A stretch of 58,528 nucleotides of DNA from Kiloniellales bacterium (lineage in GTDB: Bacteria > Pseudomonadota > Alphaproteobacteria > Kiloniellales > JAKSDN01): positions 1 through 58,528 of the forward strand of contig JANQLT010000240.1 in assembly GCA_028280455.1 (NCBI GenBank). Reading direction: 5' to 3'. A program made the translations under genes and the position numbers. Shown one piece after another: positions 15,815 through 25,843 of the stretch. Each line of letters starts with the position of its first letter. Positions within the stretch are counted from its first letter, which is position 1. The notes under the pieces were generated by a model that made no database searches, was not told the DNA's origin, and saw only the letters and a list, made by a program, of their open reading frames with translations.

Positions 15815-17185
15815 CTAGGCGGCCACGGCCTTGGCGCGCAGATAGGCGTCGATCGCGCGCGCGGCGATCTTGCCGTCCTCGACGGCGGCGACGGTCAGGT
15901 CCTGGCCGCCGACCACGCAGTCGCCGCCGGCCCAGACGTCCGGCAGCGAGCTGCGCCGCGACTCGTCGACGGCGATGCGGCCGGCCTCGAGCGCCGGCAT
16001 CGCGCCGCTGCCGTTCAGGCAGTCCGGCAGGAAAGTCTGGCCGATCGCCTTGAAGACCACGTCGGCCTCGAGGGCGAAGCGATCGCCCCTCGGCTTCAGG
16101 TGGCCTTCGTCGTCGCTCTCGGTGTAGGCGAACTCGATGCCGGCGACCGCGCCGCAGTCGCCGAGCACGCGCAGCGGCGCCGCCCAGTGCTTGATCTTGA
16201 CGCCGCTGGTCTGCGCCACCTCCTGCTCGTAGCGGCTGGCCTTCATCGCCTCCTGGCCGCGGCGATAGACGATGGTGACGTCCTCGGCGCCGAGCCGCTT
16301 GCTCTGCACCGCGATGTCGATGGCCGTCATGCCGCCGCCGATCACCACGACCCGGCGGCCGACCGGCAGGCTCGCCAGATCCTCGGCCTGGCGCAGCTCG
16401 GCGATGTAGTCGACGGCGTCGTGCACGCCCTCCAGCTCCTCGCCCTCGATGCCCAGGTCGTTGGTGCCGCCCATGCCGAGGCCGAGGAACACGGCGTCGA
16501 AGCCGTCGCGCAGCTCGGCCAGGCTGATGTTGAGGCCCAGCTCCTTGCCGCATTCCACGGTGATGCCGCCGACGCCGAGGATGTAGTCGACCTCGCGCTG
16601 GGCGAAGCCCTCGATCGTCTTGTAGGCGGCGATGCCGTACTCGTTGAGGCCGCCGAGCTTGGGATTCGAGTCGAAGACCGTCACCGCGTGTCCGGCGACC
16701 GCCAGGGCATGGGCGCAGGCCAGGCCCGCGGGCCCGCCGCCGACCACGGCCACGCTCCGGCCGCTCGGCTCGGCGCGGCTGAAGATCTGCTCGCCCCCGG
16801 CGAAGAGATGGTCGGTGGCGTAGCGCTGCAGCAGGCCGATGCGCACCGGCAGGTCCTCGGCCGTGTTGCGCACGCAGACCTCCTCGCAGAGCGTCTCGGT
16901 CGGGCAGACCCGGGCGCACATGCCGCCCATGATGTTCTGCTTGAGGATGGTCGCCGCCGAGCCGTCCGGGTTCCCCGAGGCGATCTGGCGGATGAACATC
17001 GGGATGTCGATGGAGGTCGGACAGGCCGTCATGCAGGGCGCGTCGTGGCAGAAGTAGCAGCGCTCGGCCTCGACCAGGGCCTGGTGCCGGTTCAGCGGTG
17101 GATGCAGGTCGGCGAAATTGGCCGCGTAGGCCTCGGCGGACAGCCGCCCCGCGGCAATATCCGGACGCTTGCGCTCTTCGCCCAT
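15815..17185 (-). CDS. preT: NAD-dependent dihydropyrimidine dehydrogenase, electron-transfer subunit
   Basis: A 456-residue flavoprotein that passes electrons between NAD(H) and PreA. The N-terminal cysteine region includes CYFCHDAPCMTACPTSIDIP and GGMCARVCPTETLCEEVC. An FAD-binding GGGPAGLACAHAL follows, then a second Rossmann motif VIGGGMTAIDIAVQSKRLGA. The frame is open upstream to an ATG at 17284, but that start would lie inside the RutR operator. The ATG at 17185 has a perfect AGGAGGTG site and begins MGEERKRPD, so I use it. It is the first gene of the preTA-BMP-codA series. Confidence 0.95.
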   Translation of the reverse strand: MGEERKRPDIAAGRLSAEAYAANFADLHPPLNRHQALVEAERCYFCHDAPCMTACPTSIDIPMFIRQIASGNPDGSAATILKQNIMGGMCARVCPTETLCEEVCVRNTAEDLPVRIGLLQRYATDHLFAGGEQIFSRAEPSGRSVAVVGGGPAGLACAHALAVAGHAVTVFDSNPKLGGLNEYGIAAYKTIEGFAQREVDYILGVGGITVECGKELGLNISLAELRDGFDAVFLGLGMGGTNDLGIEGEELEGVHDAVDYIAELRQAEDLASLPVGRRVVVIGGGMTAIDIAVQSKRLGAEDVTIVYRRGQEAMKASRYEQEVAQTSGVKIKHWAAPLRVLGDCGAVAGIEFAYTESDDEGHLKPRGDRFALEADVVFKAIGQTFLPDCLNGSGAMPALEAGRIAVDESRRSSLPDVWAGGDCVVGGQDLTVAAVEDGKIAARAIDAYLRAKAVAA

Positions 17186-17276
17186 GCGCGCACCTCCTGT
17201 TCTGCTTTCTGCCGCCTTCTTGGACCCGCCGCCGATGCGACAGAGTCGGCCTGTTTCGGCCGTTGGGGCGTAACTT

Positions 17277-17311
17277 TTGACCATTTGATCAAAATTTTAT
17301 CGTTTGGTCAA
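17277..17311. promoter_or_regulatory. RutR-like operator upstream of preT, with second half-site
   Basis: TTGACCATTTGATCAA (17277-17292) matches TTGACCANNTGGTCAA with one mismatch (A for G in the right half). Four bases further upstream of preT, TTTGGTCAA (17303-17311) is a perfect right half-site whose left partner is poor. The region is AT-rich and lies about 90 bases before the preT ATG. RutR control of preTA and its downstream transporter genes is the natural reading. Confidence 0.82.
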
Positions 17312-17350
17312 GAATTGATTCGGGCGTGGAAAGCGCGGGCCGGCCATCCA

Positions 17351-18007
17351 CTAGACGGAAGAGTTGCCCTCATATGGCAAGCCATCATCTTCCAGCTGTG
17401 CCCGGAGCAAACCGGCCAAGTAGTCTTCCATATCGGTGAAGTCGAGATGGCCTGCATCCCAAGCACGATCCGCAGCAATGAGTGCGGCTTCGTAGCCTTC
17501 CCGGTTCTCCCTAATCCGTTCAGGAATGATCTTTCTTCCGGACAAAAGGGCTTCTGAGCGGACACACAACAGGTAGTAACAAGCCGCCCGCGCCGTCCTT
17601 CCGTTTCCTTCAATAAAGGGATGGATCCAATTCAATCGCCAGAGGCCAAATGCGGCCAACTCTGTTGGAGTCCAGACATACCAGTTCTCTTGAACGGTCG
17701 AAATGAACCGATCCATCCAGTCATGCACGTCGTTAAAATGCGGCGGCTTATGATCGCCGACATAAATGGGCTCTTTTCGGAACCTACCCCCAAATTGGGA
17801 AATGTTCGCAACCGCCACGTGGTTGAGAGCCCAAAGCAGATATTTGTCGAATGCTGCCGGGCCTTTCATAAGGCCAATCTCGATGCAGTTTGTCAGCAGT
17901 TCGTATTGTCGATTTAAATTCTGCTCTTGTACCCGGTCATATAGATCTGGATCTTCTTCCTCTAGTATGAACATTGATGCAAACTCAGGTGTCTGCCTGG
18001 AGAACAA
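17351..18007 (-). CDS. Fic-domain protein (AMPylation toxin)
   Basis: A 218-residue single-domain Fic protein with an intact catalytic motif HPFIEGNGRTAR at residues 129-140. The upstream flap-like region (GGRFRKEPIYVGDHKPPHF, about 73-91) fits Fic folds. Fic enzymes usually transfer AMP to a hydroxyl on a target protein. A small antitoxin-like gene ends 15 bases upstream on the same strand. No N-terminal inhibitory helix is obvious, so control must come from the partner. GC content is lower than in the flanking deo and pre genes. The gene ends about 40 bases from the preT operator. Confidence 0.88.
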   Translation of the reverse strand: MFSRQTPEFASMFILEEEDPDLYDRVQEQNLNRQYELLTNCIEIGLMKGPAAFDKYLLWALNHVAVANISQFGGRFRKEPIYVGDHKPPHFNDVHDWMDRFISTVQENWYVWTPTELAAFGLWRLNWIHPFIEGNGRTARAACYYLLCVRSEALLSGRKIIPERIRENREGYEAALIAADRAWDAGHLDFTDMEDYLAGLLRAQLEDDGLPYEGNSSV

Positions 18008-18022
18008 CCTAGCATAAAGGAA

Positions 18023-18226
18023 TTACGTCACGCGGATTCGCCTCGCTGCCTTCCGGGCAGACTCTTTCGTTATCCGCGAACCTTTCGGTGCATTCCCATA
18101 CACGAAGCTCGCTCGCTGCTCCTGCAGCATCTCATCGGAAACCGGAGTCGACTTGGCCCTTTCAAGTAAGGCGCGCAGCTCTGGACGGTCGGGCGCACGC
18201 CTGAGGGCAGCTTTACGTTCAGCCAT
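18023..18226 (-). CDS. Small antitoxin-like partner of Fic protein
   Basis: A 67-residue basic, helical protein with a strong GGAGGT ribosome site before the ATG at 18226. It precedes the Fic gene, the order seen for class I Fic antitoxins. The segment EMLQEQRASFVYGNAPKGSR could be the inhibitory helix. The published motif is (S/T)xxxE(G/N); here the nearest match is SFVYGN, with Gly where the inhibitory Glu is expected. Function as antitoxin therefore rests mainly on position and size. Confidence 0.65.
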   Translation of the reverse strand: MAERKAALRRAPDRPELRALLERAKSTPVSDEMLQEQRASFVYGNAPKGSRITKESARKAARRIRVT

Positions 18227-18536
18227 GTGACCATACCTCCACAGTGACGCTACAACGACCAGACAAGCCAGTCTCGTCGCTGGTCAAATATGCTCAAGCA
18301 CCACGGAACCTCAGCCAACGCTCGCGAAGCGGTCCAGTGACACTTGATCGAGCGCACCCGGCAACGCTCGTAACAGCTCAGCTACGCGGCCAGACGCGAA
18401 GCCCCGCCATGAACGAACACAAGGCCGACTCCATCTCTGGTTACTCTAGCCGATCGGAAAATCCGGTCCAACCACAACCCTAGTGAAGGCTGTTGTTGAA
18501 GCTGTGAGCTTTGGTCGACCGGAGCTTTCGTGCGGC
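18227..18536. other. Intergenic region between fic module and deoA
   Basis: This stretch of about 310 bases has no credible gene. It should hold the promoter of the Fic pair (reading left) and the 3' end of the deo operon transcript. I saw no clear intrinsic terminator. A short plus-strand frame at 18244-18483 lacks any recognisable protein and was not accepted. Confidence 0.4.
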
Positions 18537-19855
<1,319 letters not shown>

Positions 19856-19856
<1 letters not shown>

Positions 19857-20581
19857 CAGGCCTCGCCGAGCGCGCCCAGGACCTCGTCGAGCAGGCGCGA
19901 GGCGCCGATCCGGAAGGTCTCGGGCGCGACCCAGCCCGCGCCCATCACGTCCTCGGCGATCCCGACGTAGCCCAGCGCCTCCTCGAGGCTGCGGATGCCG
20001 CCCGAGGCCTTGAAGCCGACCGGCCGCTCGGCGGCGCGGATCGCCTCCAGCATGGCGCGGGCCGCGACCGGCGTCGCGCCGGTCGGGCTCTTGCCGGTCG
20101 AGGTCTTGAGCATGTCGGCGCCGACGGCGATGACCCCGGCACCGGCCTCCTCGATGGCCGCCGCGTCCTCCGCGAAGGCACCGGTCTCGAGGATCACCTT
20201 GAGCCGCGCGCCCGGCGCCGCCTCGCGTACGGCGGCGACCAGGGCCAAGGCGGCCTCGCGCTCGCCGGCCAGCCAGGCCTCGTAGGGCCAGACCAGGTCG
20301 AGCTCCTCGGCGCCCGCGGCGACACATTGTCGGGCCTCGGCGCAGGCAGCGTCGGCGTCGGCCGCGCCGGCCGGGAAGTTGACCACCGACGCCAGCCAGG
20401 GCGGCCCGGCCTCGCCGAGGCAAGAGCGCAGGGCGGCGACATGGCGCGGCCAGGAGCAGAGCGCGGCGACCGGGCCGCGCGGCGTGCGGCCCTTGGCGCA
20501 GAGACTGGCGACGTCGTCGGCCTGGTCGTCCTGCAGGCTGGTCAGGTCGATCAGCGGCAGCAGGCGGGCGGCGGCGCTCAC
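19856..20581 (-). CDS. deoC: Deoxyribose-phosphate aldolase
   Basis: A 241-residue class I aldolase that cleaves deoxyribose-5-phosphate to glyceraldehyde-3-phosphate and acetaldehyde. The Schiff-base lysine is Lys159 in MLKTSTGK, the second key lysine is Lys191 in GFKASGGIR, and KVILETGAF is also typical. The start is GTG at 20581, overlapping the cdd stop by four bases (GTGA). A phosphopentomutase gene, needed to convert the 1-phosphate made by DeoA, is not in the window. Confidence 0.93.
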
Positions 20582-20979
20582 GGCGCCGCCTTCTCGAAGC
20601 GGAAGGACTCCGGCAGCAAGCCACCGAGGGTGAAGCTGGCGCGGATGCCCTGGGGCGAGGCGACATGGATCGGCGTGTCCGGCCCGGCGAACTCGGCGAG
20701 CTTCTGGCGGCAGCCGCCGCAGGGCGTGCAGAGCGGCTCGCCCTCGGCGACGATGATCACTTCCTCGATCCTGCCGCCGCCGGCCGCGACCATGGCGGCG
20801 ATGGCGCCGGCCTCGGCGCAGAGCCCCTGCGGATAGGCGACGTTCTCCACGTTGCAGCCGGCGAAGAGCCGGCCGTCGTCGCTGCGCAAGCAAGCGCCGA
20901 CCTTGAAGCCGGAATAGGGCGCGTGGGCGCGGAGCCGAACCTCGGTGGCGCGGGCGTGCATGGCGTCCAGGTCGCTCAT
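20578..20979 (-). CDS. cdd: Cytidine deaminase
   Basis: A 133-residue homotetramer-type cytidine/deoxycytidine deaminase. Zinc ligands are Cys54 (CAEAGA), Cys87 and Cys90 (PCGGCRQ), with catalytic Glu56. HAPYSGFKVGA and GCNVENVAYPQG mark the substrate site. CAEAGA replaces the more common CAER-A. It starts 17 bases after the permease gene and its stop overlaps deoC. It converts imported cytidine or deoxycytidine to uridine or deoxyuridine, the latter a DeoA substrate. Confidence 0.95.
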   Translation of the reverse strand: MSDLDAMHARATEVRLRAHAPYSGFKVGACLRSDDGRLFAGCNVENVAYPQGLCAEAGAIAAMVAAGGGRIEEVIIVAEGEPLCTPCGGCRQKLAEFAGPDTPIHVASPQGIRASFTLGGLLPESFRFEKAAP

Positions 20980-20995
20980 CGCCCCACCCGGCCCC

Positions 20996-21970
20996 TCAGC
21001 GGTCCTTCACGTAGGGGATGCCGCTCGACTTGGGCGCCACCGCCTTGCCGACGAAACCGGCCAGCAGGACCACCGTCAGGATGTAGGGCAGCGCCTGGAT
21101 CGCCTGCACCGGGATCTCGCCGATGCCGGGAATCGCCACGCCCTGCAGGCGGATCTGCAGCGCGTCGGCGAAGGCGAAGAGCAGGCAGGCGAGCACGGTC
21201 GGCACCGGCTTCCATTTGCCGAAGATCATCGCCGCCAGCGCCAGGTAGCCCTTGCCGGCCGACATGTCGCGCACGAAGCCGGCGGCCGCCGCCGTCGAGA
21301 GATAGGCCCCGGCGATGCCGCAGAGCGCGCCGTTCACCGCCATGGCCAGGTAGCGCAACTGGGCGACCGAGATGCCGGCGGTGTCGACGGCATGGGGGTT
21401 CTCGCCGACCGCGCGCAGGCGCAGGCCGAAGCGGGTCTTGTAGATCAGCACCGCGACCACCGGGATCAGGGCGACCGTCAGGTAGACCAGGATGTTGTGG
21501 CCGCTGATCACCTCCTTGTAGAGCGGCCCGGCCAGGGGCAGCGCCTCCAGCACGTCGGCGCCCGGCAGCGCGAAGCCGGCGAAGCGCGCCGGGCCTTCCA
21601 GGTTCGGCGTCTGGCCGGCGAGCCCGAACCAGGCGATCGCCAGGGTCGGCCCGAGGCCGGCGACCAGGATGTTGATCGCCATGCCGGAGACCACCTGGTT
21701 GCCGTTGTGGGTGACGCAGGCATAGGCGTGCAGCATGGCGAAGGCGATCGAGACCAGGATCGCGGCGATCAGGCCGAGCCAGGCCGAGCCGGTCATGGCC
21801 GCCGCCGTGGCCGCCGCGAAGGCGCCGGCCAGCATCTTGCCCTCCAGGCCGATGTCGATGACGCCGGAGCGCTCGGCGACCATGCCGGCGAAGGCGGCCA
21901 GCACCAGGGGCGCGGCGACGCGGATGGTCGCGTCGATCATCAGCAGGACGAAGATCAGCGCCTCGGCCAT
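20996..21970 (-). CDS. BMP-family nucleoside ABC importer permease 2
   Basis: A 324-residue inner-membrane permease of the NupQ/YufQ type. It has RSGVIDIGLEGKMLAGAFAA near residue 35, RFGLRLRAVGENPHAVDTAG in the coupling region, and about nine hydrophobic helices. The ATG shares a base with the stop of the longer permease (TGATG). Together with that permease, a two-cassette ATPase and a DKSFN-type binding protein it forms a nucleoside importer immediately upstream of cdd-deoC-deoA. Confidence 0.9.
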   Translation of the reverse strand: MAEALIFVLLMIDATIRVAAPLVLAAFAGMVAERSGVIDIGLEGKMLAGAFAAATAAAMTGSAWLGLIAAILVSIAFAMLHAYACVTHNGNQVVSGMAINILVAGLGPTLAIAWFGLAGQTPNLEGPARFAGFALPGADVLEALPLAGPLYKEVISGHNILVYLTVALIPVVAVLIYKTRFGLRLRAVGENPHAVDTAGISVAQLRYLAMAVNGALCGIAGAYLSTAAAAGFVRDMSAGKGYLALAAMIFGKWKPVPTVLACLLFAFADALQIRLQGVAIPGIGEIPVQAIQALPYILTVVLLAGFVGKAVAPKSSGIPYVKDR

Positions 21971-23073
21971 CAGAGCTCTCGCAACAGGCGGCGGATCTCG
22001 AAGATCCGCACGATCGGCTTGCGGAAGATGTTCTCCAGCGCGCCGCAGAAGAGGATCACCAGGCCCTGGATCACCACCACCACGTCGCTGGTGAAGGTCG
22101 GGATCTCGAAGGCCAGCTCGCTGCCGCCCTGGTAAAGCACGCCGAACAGCAGGGCGGCCAGCACCACGCCGAAGGGATGGTTGCGGCCCATCAGCGCCAC
22201 GGCGATGCCGGCGAAGCCGAAGCCGGCGGTGAAGCCGAGGACCAGGCGGTGCTGCGAGCCCATGACCTCGTTGACGCCCATCAGCCCGGCCAGCGCGCCG
22301 GAGATGACCATGGCCATGACGATCATCGGGCCCGGCGAGATGCCGCCGTAGCGCGCCGCCGGCTCGCTCTGGCCGACCGCGCGCATCTCGTAGCCCCAGC
22401 GGGTGCGCCAGAGGAACAGCCAGACCAGCCCGGCCACCGCCAGGGCCAGCAGGAAGGTGATGTTGAGCGGCGAGCGGCCGGTCTCCAGGCCGAAGCCGCG
22501 CAGCAGGTCGTGGGCGAAGGGCAGATGGCCGGCCTCGTCGAAGCGGATGGTCTGCGGCGACTGCTGCCCCGGCGCGATCAGCACCTCGACCAGCAGGTAG
22601 TTCAGCAGGATCGCGGCCAGGAAGTTGAACATGATGGTCGTGATGACCGTGTGGCTGCCGCGGGTCGCCTGCAGGTAGCCGGGCAGGAAGGACCAGAGCG
22701 CGCCGAAGGCGATGGCACCCATGACCGCCAGCGGAAAGAGCAGCGGCCAGGAGGTGCCGTCGTAGCCGAGGCAGACCAGCGTCACGCCGAGCCCGCCCAT
22801 CATGGCCTGGCCCTCGCCGCCGATGTTGAACAGGCCGCAGTGGAAGGCGACGGCGACCGCCAGCCCTGTAAAGATGAAGCTGGTCGTGTAGAACAGCGTG
22901 TAGCCGAACTGCTCCAGGGAGCCGAAGGCGCCGCCCAGCAGCGCGCCGAGCGCGACCCAGGGCGATTCTCCCATGAAGACCACCACCAGGCCGGCGATGA
23001 TCAGGGCCATCAGGAGGTTGATGCCGGGGATCGCGAAATACTCGACCCAGGCTGGCAGCGCTTCGTCTTTCAC
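21970..23073 (-). CDS. BMP-family nucleoside ABC importer permease 1
   Basis: A 367-residue permease of the NupP/YufP type, starting at GTG 23073, which overlaps the ATPase stop by four bases (GTGA). The landmark AFHCGLFNIGGEGQAMMGGL is near residue 80, followed by SHTVITTIMFNFLAAILLNY and GYEMRAVGQSEPAARYGGI. About ten membrane helices are visible. Tight coupling on both sides shows that it belongs to one operon with the ATPase and the second permease. Confidence 0.9.
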   Translation of the reverse strand: MKDEALPAWVEYFAIPGINLLMALIIAGLVVVFMGESPWVALGALLGGAFGSLEQFGYTLFYTTSFIFTGLAVAVAFHCGLFNIGGEGQAMMGGLGVTLVCLGYDGTSWPLLFPLAVMGAIAFGALWSFLPGYLQATRGSHTVITTIMFNFLAAILLNYLLVEVLIAPGQQSPQTIRFDEAGHLPFAHDLLRGFGLETGRSPLNITFLLALAVAGLVWLFLWRTRWGYEMRAVGQSEPAARYGGISPGPMIVMAMVISGALAGLMGVNEVMGSQHRLVLGFTAGFGFAGIAVALMGRNHPFGVVLAALLFGVLYQGGSELAFEIPTFTSDVVVVIQGLVILFCGALENIFRKPIVRIFEIRRLLREL

Positions 23074-24707
23074 GAGCCGTTTCCTACGACACCCGCCATC
23101 ATCAGGCCGATCTTTTTGGGCGAGGCCTCTTCGGCGGTCAGCTCGCCGACGATCTTGCCCTCGAACATGACCACGACCCGGTCCGCCAGGCCGAGGATCT
23201 CGTCGAGCTCGGCGGAGACCAGCAGGATCGCCTTGCCGGCGTCGCGCATCTCTATCAGGCGCTGATGGATGAACTCGATGGCGCCGACGTCGACGCCGCG
23301 GGTCGGCTGACCGACCAGCAGGAGGATGGGATCGCGCTCGATCTCGCGGGCCAAGACCAGCTTCTGCTGGTTGCCGCCGGAGAAGGCGCCGCTGCGCCAC
23401 TGCGGCTCCGGCGGGCGGACGTCGAACTTCTGCATCAGGTCGGCGCAGTGGTTGACGATCTTGCCGCGGTCGCTCAGCAGCGGGCCGTTGTAGGCGCGGT
23501 CGCCTTGGTAGCCGAGAATCGCGCTCTCGCTGGCGTCGAAAGCGCTGATCAGGCCCATCTTCAGCCGGTCCTCGGGCACGTGGGTGACGCCGAGGTTGCG
23601 CATGTCGGCGGGGCTCAGCTCGGCATTGGGCAGGGCGACCACCTGGCCGCGCAGGCGGATGCTGCCGGCGTCGATGCGGCGCAGCCCGGCCAGGGCCTCG
23701 ATCAGCTCGGACTGGCCGTTGCCGGAGACGCCGGCGATGCCGAGGATCTCGCCTTCGTGCACGGCCAAGGTGATGTCCTCGACGCGCGCCGTGCCGCTCT
23801 CGTCGCGCACGGTGAGCTGATCGACCTCGAGACAGGGCCGGCCCGGCGTCGCCCGGGTCTTCTCGACGCGCAGGACCACGCGCCGGCCGACCATCAGCTC
23901 GGCCAGCTCGCGCTTGTTGGTGTCGGCGGTGTTGAGCGTGCCGGCGACGGCGCCGTCGCGCATCACGGTGACCCGGTCGGTTACCTCCATCACTTCCTGC
24001 AGCTTGTGGGTGATCAGGACGACCGTCTTGCCCTCGGCGCGCAGCCGCTTGAGGATCTTGAAGAGCTCCTGCGTCTCCTGCGGCGTCAGCACGGCGGTCG
24101 GCTCGTCGAGCACGATGATCTCGGCGCCCCGGAACAGGATCTTGAGGATCTCCACCCGCTGCTGCACGCCGACCGGCAGATCGCCGACCACCGCGTCGGG
24201 ATCGACCTCCAGGCCGTACTCCCAGGAGACCTGCGAGAGCACGCCCCTGGCGTTGTTGAAGCTGCCGCGGATCCAAAAGGCGCCCTCGGCGCCCAGCATC
24301 AGGTTTTCGAGGACCGTGAAGTTGTCGACCAGCATGAAGTGCTGGTGGACCATGCCGATGCCGGCCTTGATGGCCTGGCTCGGCCGGGCGATCCGGGTCT
24401 CCCGGCCGTCGATCAGGATCCGCCCCTTGTCGGCCTGATAGTAGCCGTAGAGGATCTTCATCAGGGTCGACTTGCCGGCCCCGTTCTCGCCGACGATGCC
24501 GTGAATCGACGCGCGGCCGATCTTCAGATCGACCGCACGGTTGGCGTGAACCGTGCCGAATCTCTTGTCGATGCCCTGCAGCTCGATGGCGGGAGTCGCG
24601 ATCGCGAGCAATTCGCTCGGCAGCCGATCCTCGATCGCCGACGGCCCCTTGAAGGGACCGTCTTCCCCCGCCCCGTCTTTCGAGGGCTGAGGCGCCTCAG
24701 TACTCAC
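23070..24707 (-). CDS. BMP-family nucleoside ABC importer ATPase
   Basis: A 545-residue protein with two ABC cassettes. Cassette one has GIVGENGAGKSTLMK and IIVLDEPTAVLTPQE. Cassette two has GIAGVSGNGQSELIEAL and FSGGNQQKLVLAREIE. Nucleoside-importer ATPases of the NupO/YufO type have this layout. An extra N-terminal segment of about 38 residues precedes the first cassette (IELQGIDKRFG). The GTG start at 24707 lies within the last codons of the binding-protein gene (11-base overlap). A later internal start is possible. Confidence 0.9.
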   Translation of the reverse strand: MSTEAPQPSKDGAGEDGPFKGPSAIEDRLPSELLAIATPAIELQGIDKRFGTVHANRAVDLKIGRASIHGIVGENGAGKSTLMKILYGYYQADKGRILIDGRETRIARPSQAIKAGIGMVHQHFMLVDNFTVLENLMLGAEGAFWIRGSFNNARGVLSQVSWEYGLEVDPDAVVGDLPVGVQQRVEILKILFRGAEIIVLDEPTAVLTPQETQELFKILKRLRAEGKTVVLITHKLQEVMEVTDRVTVMRDGAVAGTLNTADTNKRELAELMVGRRVVLRVEKTRATPGRPCLEVDQLTVRDESGTARVEDITLAVHEGEILGIAGVSGNGQSELIEALAGLRRIDAGSIRLRGQVVALPNAELSPADMRNLGVTHVPEDRLKMGLISAFDASESAILGYQGDRAYNGPLLSDRGKIVNHCADLMQKFDVRPPEPQWRSGAFSGGNQQKLVLAREIERDPILLLVGQPTRGVDVGAIEFIHQRLIEMRDAGKAILLVSAELDEILGLADRVVVMFEGKIVGELTAEEASPKKIGLMMAGVVGNGS

Positions 24708-25692
24708 AGGCGTTGTTGGCGGTGTAGTCAGCGACAGAGATGCCGCCCTCGACGATCTGCTTCTGCGCCGCCGCCATCTTGGCCTCCATGTCGGCGCTGA
24801 TCAGCGAGCGGTTGTCGTCGTCGAGGGCCCAGGCGACGCCGTCCTCGGCGAGGCCCAGGACCTTGAAGCCGGGCTCCCAGGTGCCCTCCATGGCCGACTT
24901 GAAGGCCTCGGCGACGGCCACGTCGACCCGCTTGACCATCGAGGTCAGCATGGTGCCGGGATGCAGGTGGTTCTGGTTGGAGTCGACGCCGATCGCCAGC
25001 TTGCCGGAGTCCTTGGCCGCCTGATAGACGCCGACGCCGGTGCCGCCGGCCGCGGCGAAGACCACGTCCGCGCCCCGGTCGAACTGGCTGCGCGCGAGCT
25101 CGCCGCCCTTGGTCGGGTCGTTCCAGGCCGCCGGCGTGTTGCCGGTCATGTTGACCAGCACCTCGGCCGAGCCATTGACGTGCTTGGCGCCCTGCTCGTA
25201 GCCGCAGGCGAACTTGCGGATCAGCGGGATGTCCATGCCGCCGACGAAGCTGACCTTGCCGGTCTTCGAGGCCATGGCCGCGAGCATGCCGACCAGGAAG
25301 GAGCCTTCGTGCTCCTTGAAGATGACCGACTGCACGTTGGGCGCTTCGACCACGCCGTCGATCAGGGTGAACTTCACGTCGGGCAGCTCGGCCGCCACGG
25401 TCTCGACCGCCGAGGTCTGCGCGAAGCTCACGGCGACGATGATGTTGGCGCCGCGCCGGGCCATGTTGCGCAAGGCCTGTTCGCGCTGCGCCTCCGTCGA
25501 GGGCTCGAACTCCAGATAGGTGATGCCGGTCTCTTTCTTGAAGGCCTCGGCACCGTTGTAGGCGGCCTCGTTGAAGGACTTATCGAACTTGCCGCCCATG
25601 TTGTAGAGCAGGCCCGGCTTGACCTCCGCCGCGAGCGCTGGCGAGGCCCATAACCCCGCCAGAAGCGCCAATCCTATCAATGCTTTACCCAT
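24697..25692 (-). CDS. BMP-family nucleoside-binding protein
   Basis: A 331-residue periplasmic protein when started at the ATG 25692, which has a strong GGAGGAGG site; the frame stays open to 25773 but that start would bury the signal peptide. The signal is ALIGLALLAGLWASPALAA with cleavage before EVKPG. There is no lipobox cysteine. GGKFDKSFNEAAYNGAEAF is the PnrA-type nucleoside signature, and GVDSNQNHLHPG and NMTGNTPAAWNDP also match the family. It heads the importer-cdd-deoC-deoA operon, which supports pyrimidine nucleosides as cargo. Confidence 0.92.
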   Translation of the reverse strand: MGKALIGLALLAGLWASPALAAEVKPGLLYNMGGKFDKSFNEAAYNGAEAFKKETGITYLEFEPSTEAQREQALRNMARRGANIIVAVSFAQTSAVETVAAELPDVKFTLIDGVVEAPNVQSVIFKEHEGSFLVGMLAAMASKTGKVSFVGGMDIPLIRKFACGYEQGAKHVNGSAEVLVNMTGNTPAAWNDPTKGGELARSQFDRGADVVFAAAGGTGVGVYQAAKDSGKLAIGVDSNQNHLHPGTMLTSMVKRVDVAVAEAFKSAMEGTWEPGFKVLGLAEDGVAWALDDDNRSLISADMEAKMAAAQKQIVEGGISVADYTANNACEY

Positions 25693-25843
25693 GAAGCCTC
25701 CTCCCCCAGACAGCCTGACGGTCTTCCCCAAGACCTTTGCCGGCAGTGAACCACCTTCGCTCTCGGGGCGCAAGCGAGCCGCCCCGGCGCGGGGGCGCCG
25801 GACCCGCCGGTTTCCGGGCCCTCGGCGGGCTTTGCGTGGTGGT

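Noticed and set aside
17186..17284. Longer N-terminus for preT starting at ATG 17284
   Set aside because: That start lies inside the RutR-like operator and has no ribosome site, whereas ATG 17185 follows a perfect AGGAGG.
14420..17557. A 1045-codon open frame on the plus strand opposite preA/preT
   Set aside because: It is the antisense shadow of two certain genes in GC-rich DNA; its His/Asp/Ala/Val-rich composition is that of a mirror frame and no domain appears.
18244..18483. A 79-codon plus-strand frame in the fic-deoA gap
   Set aside because: No recognisable protein, no good ribosome site and composition like non-coding DNA.
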